Position numbers and translations under genes: made by a program | Source: Mollicutes bacterium | GTDB lineage: Bacteria; Bacillota_I; Bacilli_A; Izemoplasmatales; Izemoplasmataceae | Length of the DNA: 20,889 bases | Reading direction: 5' to 3' | Assembly (NCBI GenBank): GCA_003555335.1 | Contig: PWHD01000015.1 | Coordinates: 1-20,889, forward strand | Notes under the pieces: model-generated | What the model was told of the DNA's origin: nothing | The model's input: only the letters and a program-made list of their open reading frames with translations | Database searches by the model: none | Shown: in pieces, positions 15,985-20,889 of the stretch | How positions within the stretch are numbered: position 1 is the first letter of the stretch | How the letters are laid out: the number at the start of each line of letters is the position of its first letter

Positions 15985-16558
15985 CGACATATTGTTCAAT
16001 GTCCACAGCATTGTGGCAAACACCGTGCATGAAGGTCCTTTCAATCGCTTGGCCATATGGTTTCAAGGGTGCAATATCGGTTGCAAGGACTGCGCCAATC
16101 CCGAGATGTTACCGCTTAAGCCCAAACACATTCTTTCATTGAACAAAATAAGGGAAATCATTCAAGAATCAAAAAACAAGCATTCCATTGAAGGGGTGAC
16201 GCTGCTGGGCGGCGAACCAACTTTGCAATCGCATCTCTATGCTTTATGTGAATCAATACAAAGATTGGGGTTGGGCGTTATTCTTTATACAGGAAAATCC
16301 ATTAATGATTTGGATACATCCCTGGTTTCACACACGGATTTAATCATCGACGGTGCGTACCAGAAGGGAAATGAATCCAAAAACCGAAAAAACATCGGTT
16401 CGGATAATCAAAACCTCATACTGATATCCAACCGCTACCGAGATGCTGTTCATTGGTTTGAGACAAATAAAACGGATGGAACATTTAGAGTAACAAAACA
16501 AGCAATTACGTATGATGGGAATCAGATTATCAACAATTTAAATTCTAGCTCACAATAA
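15968..16558 (+). CDS. NrdG-like radical SAM / 4Fe-4S protein
   Basis: This 196-aa protein has the radical SAM signature CX3CX2C as C35-NIG-C39-KD-C42, and GGEP (81-84), which contacts SAM. The overall pattern (NTVHEGPFNRLAIWFQGC, then LLGGEPTLQ, then 'DLIIDGAYQ') is that of the small NrdG/pyruvate-formate-lyase activase group. These enzymes cleave SAM to a 5'-deoxyadenosyl radical and usually install a glycyl radical on a partner. No nrdD or other glycyl-radical enzyme is present, so the partner is unknown and the name NrdG would mislead. The start is taken as TTG 15968: AGAAGGGG (15951-15958) lies nine bases upstream and there is no ATG before the conserved region. It overlaps the AAA+ gene by 17 bases, which ties the two together. 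It is the last gene of the operon; the + strand beyond it (16559-16652) shows nothing clear. Confidence 0.85.
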   Translation: MNSQSDDILFNVHSIVANTVHEGPFNRLAIWFQGCNIGCKDCANPEMLPLKPKHILSLNKIREIIQESKNKHSIEGVTLLGGEPTLQSHLYALCESIQRLGLGVILYTGKSINDLDTSLVSHTDLIIDGAYQKGNESKNRKNIGSDNQNLILISNRYRDAVHWFETNKTDGTFRVTKQAITYDGNQIINNLNSSSQ

Positions 16559-16652
16559 GATGTACGATCAAAAGCAGTGCGTTGAACTTACTTCTCTGAT
16601 TGAGATATGGTGGTCTTCATGATCACACAACCGTTTTTGATTCAATGAGGAT

Positions 16653-16706
16653 AAAAAAACAGTACCCGCTATAGTGAAGGAAAGCCTTCATTAAAGCGGG
16701 TGCTGT
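16653..16706 (-). terminator. Strong intrinsic terminator of the FMN-lipoprotein gene
   Basis: Arms 16659-16670 and 16695-16706 pair over 12 positions (one C/A mismatch on the - strand, a G-U wobble on the +). A nested hairpin TGAAGG/CCTTCA (16675-16680, 16685-16690) lies inside. On the - strand the stem is followed by seven T residues (complement of the A run 16653-16659). No T run follows on the + strand, so it serves the - strand gene, although the stem may also slow transcription from the convergent helicase operon. Confidence 0.85.
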
Positions 16707-16763
16707 CAATATGCAATCAATACGGGAGTACTGATCGTGTGCGTATCAATCCGTGATTGATAC

Positions 16764-17306
16764 TTAGTCCTGGATTCTGTCGTATGGGCCTTTGTTCAAT
16801 GCGTCGCGCATTGCATGAAGGACCTTGTTGCTGCGCATGGTTGCCGCAGTCCACGTGTCGACCATATCGCCGTCGTAGTCGTCGGCAAGGTCTTCAGGGT
16901 TTCTGAGCATCTCGATGTCGCGGATGTGCTCGCCTTCAAGCGCTTCGATCAGTTCTACGTGCTGATCGTAAAGTTGTTGAACATCGTATTCGGACCAGTC
17001 GTTGCCTTCATCCTCAGGAACCATGTAGTTGCTGCCGCCATATGCGAGCGCACGGAAGCTGATGTCGTTGATGATGCCGTCTTCAAGGGTGAACTGGATG
17101 ATGACTTGTGGGAATCCGATCCGTTCGCCGAGCAAATCGCCTCTGTCGATGAATACACCGCGGTAGCGGGCGTCCGGATAGTCCCCTCTGAGTTCGGAAT
17201 TTTTCACATAGCCGTCCTCATCGACGATCGATCCATCGTTGCTGCCGCAAGCAGCCAATGCAGTCAATCCGAATAGAAGCACAAATGCCAAAATGAATTT
17301 TTTCAT
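16764..17306 (-). CDS. FMN-binding domain lipoprotein
   Basis: The 180-aa product starts with a lipoprotein signal: MKK, a hydrophobic stretch, and lipobox LAAC with Cys20 as lipidation site. The C-terminal half fits the FMN_bind family. The end carries D150-TW-T153-AA-T156 followed by a helix, matching the DxxS/T-G/A-A-T motif in which ApbE links FMN to the Thr (Thr156). Such proteins sit outside the membrane and pass electrons, for example in extracellular electron transfer. No apbE, ndh2 or other electron-transfer gene is in this window, so the partners are elsewhere. GAAAGGAG upstream on the - strand (complement near 17315-17321) supports the start. It is separated from the response regulator gene by that gene's terminator and from the helicase operon by its own. 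Confidence 0.85.
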   Translation of the reverse strand: MKKFILAFVLLFGLTALAACGSNDGSIVDEDGYVKNSELRGDYPDARYRGVFIDRGDLLGERIGFPQVIIQFTLEDGIINDISFRALAYGGSNYMVPEDEGNDWSEYDVQQLYDQHVELIEALEGEHIRDIEMLRNPEDLADDYDGDMVDTWTAATMRSNKVLHAMRDALNKGPYDRIQD

Positions 17307-17371
17307 GTGTATGTCTCCTTTCTATTTTATTATTGCTTGTATTACATCTTTCATGATAGCATTCACACCGC

Positions 17372-17403
17372 AAAAAAAGAATAGGGACATTTGACCCTAT
17401 TCT
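17372..17403 (-). terminator. Intrinsic terminator of the two-component operon
   Basis: AGAATAGGG (17378-17386) pairs perfectly with CCCTATTCT (17395-17403) around an eight-base loop. On the - strand it is followed by seven T residues (complement of 17372-17378). The stem overlaps the response regulator stop codon (17402-17404), a very compact arrangement. Confidence 0.9.
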
Positions 17404-18019
17404 ATGTGATTTTGCAGTGGCGCATGTAGTAGCCGACCGCTTCGCTGCGGTTGTCGACGTTGATTTTCTTGAAGAGGTTGCTCGTATAATTGCGTGCGGT
17501 TTTCTCCGCGATCCGCATGGTCGATGCGATCTCTTTGTTGGTCATCCCGAGCGCCATGAGGCGGATCAGTTCGCGTTCCTGGGCAGAGAGGGCCCGAAGG
17601 GCTTCGGGGACGTCGCGCATTGCCATGGTGTCGACGGCCGGATCGTAAAGGGTCTCCCCGCTGAGGACACGCTCAATCGATGTGGTGAGCTTGCCCAGGT
17701 CGACCGTCTTGAGAAGATAGCCCTCAACCCCGATGCACTGGGCCTCTTTGGCCATGTCGGGCTCGATGAAGCCCGAAAGGATAACGATTTTCAATGACGG
17801 GTATTTTCGTTTGAGCGTAACGGCGGCGCTGACGCCGTCGCCGTCGGGCAGCTTGAGGTCGAGAATCAGAAGGTCGGGACGTCGCTGCTCAAGGACTATG
17901 AACATCTCGCCGATCGAGCTCATTGTCGAGATGACGCTAAAATGTTCGTGTTTATCAAGCAGTCCCCTGATGCCTTCACGGACGATCTGATGGTCGTCCA
18001 CTATGCCGATGGTATGCAT
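17402..18019 (-). CDS. NarL/LuxR-family response regulator
   Basis: This 205-aa protein has a receiver domain (about 1-120) with acidic pocket Asp8-Asp9, phospho-acceptor Asp54 in ILDLKLPDGDG, a VILSG switch Ser and the conserved Lys in GYLLK. The C-terminal LuxR/GerE HTH (about 140-205) reads 'LSAQERELIRLMALGMTNKEIA...NLFKKINVDNRSEAV'. Members are phosphorylated by their kinase, dimerise and bind DNA to switch genes on or off. GGAGGG sits eight bases before the ATG, inside the end of the kinase gene; only three bases separate the two genes, so they form one operon. Targets cannot be read here; the FMN-lipoprotein downstream and the kinase operon itself are the first candidates. Confidence 0.95.
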   Translation of the reverse strand: MHTIGIVDDHQIVREGIRGLLDKHEHFSVISTMSSIGEMFIVLEQRRPDLLILDLKLPDGDGVSAAVTLKRKYPSLKIVILSGFIEPDMAKEAQCIGVEGYLLKTVDLGKLTTSIERVLSGETLYDPAVDTMAMRDVPEALRALSAQERELIRLMALGMTNKEIASTMRIAEKTARNYTSNLFKKINVDNRSEAVGYYMRHCKIT

Positions 18020-18022
18020 GCC

Positions 18023-19423
18023 TCATCCCTCCAATGGAATCAACGCGCTGATGGTGGTTCCCGATGGAATGAAGAACCGTTTGCGTCGCGTGTGGATTTT
18101 GATGGCGCCCCCGCGCTGTTGAATGCGTGAGGTGATCAGGGGGATGCCAAGATGTTCCTCGTCTGATGGTACGGATCTGGGAAACCCGACGCCGTCATCG
18201 GAGACGATGACCTTGAGGCATTCGAACTCCTGGTAGATGACGATGGAGGCTTTGGACGCTTCGGCATGTTTGACCACGTTGATGGTCAGTTCCTTGAGGA
18301 CATCGTAGACATCTTCCAAGAAGGCCGGGTCCAGATTCAGAATCCCTTGGTTGCCGAGATGATTGTGATAGATGAAATCGACTTCCGTGTTTTCAGAGAC
18401 TGTCTCGATCAGTGTAAGCACCTTTTGATTGAAATCATGGACGGGGATCGGCCGATTGGTGGAAAAGCGTATGAACTCCCGTAATGTGCCGATGGTGTCA
18501 TTCATGACGGTCGTCGCGTTATCAAGCCCTTGTTTGACATCATCGTCTTGGGCTTCGTTTTTGAGTGTTTCAAGGGACAACCCGTTGATGTAGAGATTTT
18601 GAATCAGGTCGTCGTGGATTTTTTGTTTGAGCTTGTCTTTTTCAATCAACGTGTTGGACACCTCCTGGATGGAATCCCATTTCCTCTCTTTTTCCCAGGC
18701 GAAACTTTTGATGATGACATGGACGCCAACAAGAAGTCCTACGCCCGCAATCAATTTGAAGATCTGGATGGGAATGCCCAGGGTTTCTATGAACCACTGG
18801 TTATGGAACGTGTTGGCCGGAAAGAAGTCGGCTTGTCTCACAAAGAAGCCGTCAAGCAACCCATAAATCAGAATGACAACGCCCAGATAGTAATAGTAAC
18901 GCATCCATATCTTGTCGAGGTTGCGCACCTTGAGACCGTGATAGATAAGCACGCCCATCGAAATGATCGCGCCCGGCAAGGCCATGAGATAACGCAAGGT
19001 GACTATCAGGAAGAAAGGATTGTCATAAAGGTAGTCCATGCCCATGATAAAGACAATGCGGTAGAAGTAGATGAGAAACAGGCTGAAACATAACGTAAGA
19101 ACCACAAGGGATACCTTGCGCCAAAGCGGTCTTAAAATCAGCACCATGCCGAACTGGATCAGCGCCAGAAAGGAAACGGCTTTGAGGATGCGTCCGAAAT
19201 AGAAAAGCTCGACCCGATACGTCTCAAACGCTCCGGCGTGACGAAACATGGTAACCCATTCGCTCACACCGTGAGTGATGCCGAAGATGCCCAGGTAAAA
19301 AAGCGCGTTGACAATCGGAAACACGCTGTAGGATCGTCGGTATCCCATGATGGCGAAGACGCCGAACAGGATGAATGTGAAACCGTAAAGCAGATACAGA
19401 AGAACAAGAGTGTCTGAAGACAT
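18023..19423 (-). CDS. Seven-TM sensor histidine kinase (HisKA_3 / NarL-partner type)
   Basis: The start is placed at ATG 19423 because AGGAGG (complement of 19431-19437) lies just upstream; a longer frame to 19468 has no such site. The 466-aa protein has about seven hydrophobic segments in residues 5-235, with an HGVSEW motif after the second, then a short linker. A HisKA_3 dimerisation domain follows, with phospho-acceptor His270 in KIHDDLIQNL. The HATPase_c domain shows the N box 'ELTINVVKHAE', 'VSDDGVGFP' and the 'GTTISALIP' end. Kinases of this type autophosphorylate on His and pass the phosphate to the adjacent regulator. With almost no extracytoplasmic loop domain, the signal is probably sensed in or at the membrane (inference). 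Confidence 0.93.
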   Translation of the reverse strand: MSSDTLVLLYLLYGFTFILFGVFAIMGYRRSYSVFPIVNALFYLGIFGITHGVSEWVTMFRHAGAFETYRVELFYFGRILKAVSFLALIQFGMVLILRPLWRKVSLVVLTLCFSLFLIYFYRIVFIMGMDYLYDNPFFLIVTLRYLMALPGAIISMGVLIYHGLKVRNLDKIWMRYYYYLGVVILIYGLLDGFFVRQADFFPANTFHNQWFIETLGIPIQIFKLIAGVGLLVGVHVIIKSFAWEKERKWDSIQEVSNTLIEKDKLKQKIHDDLIQNLYINGLSLETLKNEAQDDDVKQGLDNATTVMNDTIGTLREFIRFSTNRPIPVHDFNQKVLTLIETVSENTEVDFIYHNHLGNQGILNLDPAFLEDVYDVLKELTINVVKHAEASKASIVIYQEFECLKVIVSDDGVGFPRSVPSDEEHLGIPLITSRIQQRGGAIKIHTRRKRFFIPSGTTISALIPLEG

Positions 19424-19449
19424 GGGGGCACCTCCTCGTGTGACATGAT

Positions 19450-19788
19450 TTGAACCCGGGGCTTGCACATGTATTGTACCAAATGAAACGCGATGTGGCT
19501 ATAAAAACTGTCAAGCGTCCCCAACGGATGTTCACGAAAGGAGAGGAACGCAGGATCATTCAACCGGTCAATGACACGACCCACGGTTCATCCGAAAAAG
19601 AGATAAGTGTATTATCGCAGGAACGGTCTACTGACTGCCTTCAAGGAGACCAAGATGTATTCCGCTTAGCATCAGAAAAACTGAAATGCGACAGATGTGC
19701 GCTGTATTCAATGCCTTTATTAGACTATAATAAAGATATCCTAATAGATTTTGATTGTATTTCTTGTCGTAGGGGATGGGATGAATGA
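19450..19788 (+). CDS. Doubtful small ORF with two CxxC pairs
   Basis: A 112-aa frame opens at 19450 and ends in CDRC ... CISCRRGWDE, which resembles a small zinc-ribbon tail. Against it: the first ~20 codons overlap the likely kinase promoter on the other strand, no ribosome site precedes the ATGs at 19450 or 19528, and the first half reads as low-complexity noise. For it: a strong + strand terminator begins 25 bases after its stop, which implies that something upstream is transcribed in this direction. It may be a real small protein with a later start, a decayed gene remnant, or a non-coding transcript. The 450 bases between the kinase and lipoprotein genes hold nothing else I can support. 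Confidence 0.25.
   Translation: MNPGLAHVLYQMKRDVAIKTVKRPQRMFTKGEERRIIQPVNDTTHGSSEKEISVLSQERSTDCLQGDQDVFRLASEKLKCDRCALYSMPLLDYNKDILIDFDCISCRRGWDE
19473..19501 (-). promoter_or_regulatory. Possible promoter of the two-component operon
   Basis: On the - strand TACAAT (complement of 19473-19478) could be a -10 box about 50 bases before the kinase ATG. The hexamer 17 bases upstream (TAGCCA) is a poor -35, so the call is tentative. Confidence 0.3.
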
Positions 19789-19812
19789 TAAAAGCTGTGC
19801 TTAGTCTCAACG

Positions 19813-19854
19813 CGCACCAAAAACGTCGAAAGGCGTTTTTGGTGCGTTATTTTA
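19813..19854 (+). terminator. Perfect 13-bp intrinsic terminator upstream of the lipoprotein gene
   Basis: CGCACCAAAAACG (19813-19825) pairs perfectly with CGTTTTTGGTGCG (19834-19846) around an eight-base loop, followed by a T-rich tail (TTATTTTAT). No A run precedes it on the + strand, so it works on + transcripts only. It ends an unidentified upstream + transcript or acts in the leader of the lipoprotein gene that starts about 20 bases later. Confidence 0.8.
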
Positions 19855-19874
19855 TATTGAGATAAGAAGGGATG

Positions 19875-20889
19875 ATGTGGAATGAAAATGCGTATGTTTT
19901 ATTATTGATTCTTGTGTTTTTGGCAGGATGTGCAACCATTGATGAACCAAGTGATGACAACGGGCATGGTTCCCCCGAGTATGAGGATACCAACGGTGAT
20001 GATGACAATGGAACGTTGCCCGGTGATAATGAAGACGATGACTCCTATAACGGCGACCCGATAGACGATGATCCTGTCGATACGGATCCCATTGACTCGG
20101 ATGACCCCGATGAGAATGATGATCCAGTCGACGATAACGATCCATCAGAGATATTTTGGTCCATGCTTGACCTGTTTGCGTCGTTATATGATGTGAGTGT
20201 CGAACCGATCGAGTTTGACGATGTCGGTCATGTGTTTGCGGATGTTGAAGTCGGCAGTGGCGGAAACCGTTATATGGATGACGGCGAAGTGATTGATAGG
20301 AACCAGCTCAATACTGTAACGTCACAATATTATTCGACCATGGTTGAACGCTTCAACCGGGTCAACGGAACAAGTACGCATCTTAATATTATTTTACCCA
20401 TGCTCGGTATGCTTGATGCGATGGATGAACCGGTAAATGCCAGCAACGGCGAACTCGTGCTCACTTATGATGAGGCGTACGGCCACCACGTCGACGGTCA
20501 CATAAGTGTGGGGGAGACCACCTTCAATCTAACCGTGTTGCTTGAGGATATCCAAATACTGGATCGTTATGAAATGATTGTCTATATTGAAAGCGATTAT
20601 TACGAATACTACTACCGGATCGAACGCAGTCTCACAAGGCTGCATACCATCACGCACATGACTAGGTATCTCGATGATACCTATGGATTCATGGAATTGT
20701 CCCATGTGGAGGATGTCGCATCCGACAATCCGAGACTATTCACCTACCGTTATGACGGTGGCGTCCACAGACGCTGGCTTTATGACATGGGAGAATCCCA
20801 TACATCCATCTACTATCATAACGATACCACCGGAACGGAAATCATGCAGTATCTGAATGACGCCAATGAACTTTTGTTCGAGTACGAGG
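19875..20889 (+). CDS. Asp-rich lipoprotein, unknown, 3' partial, possible frameshift in signal peptide
   Basis: The frame is open from 19872/19875 to the right edge (338 codons). It encodes a hydrophobic stretch and lipobox LAGC (Cys19), then an Asp/Asn-rich linker (about 23-90) and a globular part with many Tyr and charged residues and no recognised domain. Mycoplasma- and Acholeplasma-like lipoproteins often have such acidic spacers. The N-terminus is odd: MWNENAYV lacks the usual Lys/Arg. Another ATG at 19882, better spaced from AAGAAGGG (19864-19871), reads MKMRMFYY then stops. One more T in the run 19897-19900 would join that start to the LLLILVFLAGC stretch. So the gene may be frameshifted by error or by a switchable T run, or it may simply start at 19875. 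Confidence 0.75.
   Translation, partial: MWNENAYVLLLILVFLAGCATIDEPSDDNGHGSPEYEDTNGDDDNGTLPGDNEDDDSYNGDPIDDDPVDTDPIDSDDPDENDDPVDDNDPSEIFWSMLDLFASLYDVSVEPIEFDDVGHVFADVEVGSGGNRYMDDGEVIDRNQLNTVTSQYYSTMVERFNRVNGTSTHLNIILPMLGMLDAMDEPVNASNGELVLTYDEAYGHHVDGHISVGETTFNLTVLLEDIQILDRYEMIVYIESDYYEYYYRIERSLTRLHTITHMTRYLDDTYGFMELSHVEDVASDNPRLFTYRYDGGVHRRWLYDMGESHTSIYYHNDTTGTEIMQYLNDANELLFEYE

Noticed and set aside
15968..16558. Simple annotation as NrdG, the class III ribonucleotide reductase activase
   Set aside because: The motifs fit the superfamily, but no nrdD is present and the gene is embedded in and overlapping an unrelated operon.
19785..19865. 26-codon ORF overlapping the doubtful small ORF's stop (ATGA)
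   Set aside because: It runs straight through the perfect terminator hairpin, so its basic-looking peptide is explained by the stem sequence.

Overview
The window looks like part of the chromosome of an anaerobic, moderate-GC bacterium of the Bacillota/Mycoplasmatota side, possibly a free-living Izemoplasma- or Acholeplasma-like lineage. That placement is an inference. It rests on strong AGGAGG-type ribosome binding sites, many start/stop overlaps, TGA used as an ordinary stop, Gram-positive style lipoproteins, MBG/YDG-type surface repeats, and a superoxide reductase beside a radical SAM protein.

Region 1 (1-6105, + strand) is a likely operon. It begins with the 3' part of a large extracellular protein carrying about ten 84-residue MBG/YDG-like repeats around a transglutaminase-like domain. 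Three unrecognised membrane proteins follow, then a two-iron desulfoferrodoxin-type superoxide reductase. The segment after it (6106-6346) holds a possible structured RNA with a three-way-junction fold that ends in a strong intrinsic terminator.

Region 2 (about 6347-16558, + strand) is the most interesting part: a tightly packed five-gene operon with its own promoter. A 25-codon leader ORF contains a terminator-like hairpin, and its stop codon overlaps the start codon of the first gene. The operon encodes a 1477-aa UPF1/DNA2-like SF1 helicase, a 722-aa protein ending in a HEPN-like RNxxxH motif, a 362-aa coiled-coil protein, a ClpB-D2-like AAA+ ATPase with a degenerate first module and no ClpP, and a small NrdG-like radical SAM protein with no class III ribonucleotide reductase nearby. 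Gene junctions overlap by 1, 4 and 17 bases or are 4 bases apart, so the products are probably made together. I cannot match this set to a system I know. A nucleic-acid-directed conflict or stress system is a reasonable hypothesis: helicase as sensor, HEPN protein as effector, Clp-like ATPase as remodeller, radical SAM protein as modifier or activator. Function is not shown by the sequence.

Region 3 (16653-19423, - strand) holds an FMN-binding lipoprotein and a NarL/LuxR-type two-component system (seven-TM histidine kinase, then response regulator). Two intrinsic terminators separate these units from each other and from the convergent Region 2 operon.

Region 4 (19424-20889) has a doubtful small ORF, a perfect 13-bp terminator on the + strand, and the 5' part of an Asp-rich lipoprotein that runs off the right edge. 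Its signal peptide looks frameshifted by one missing T.
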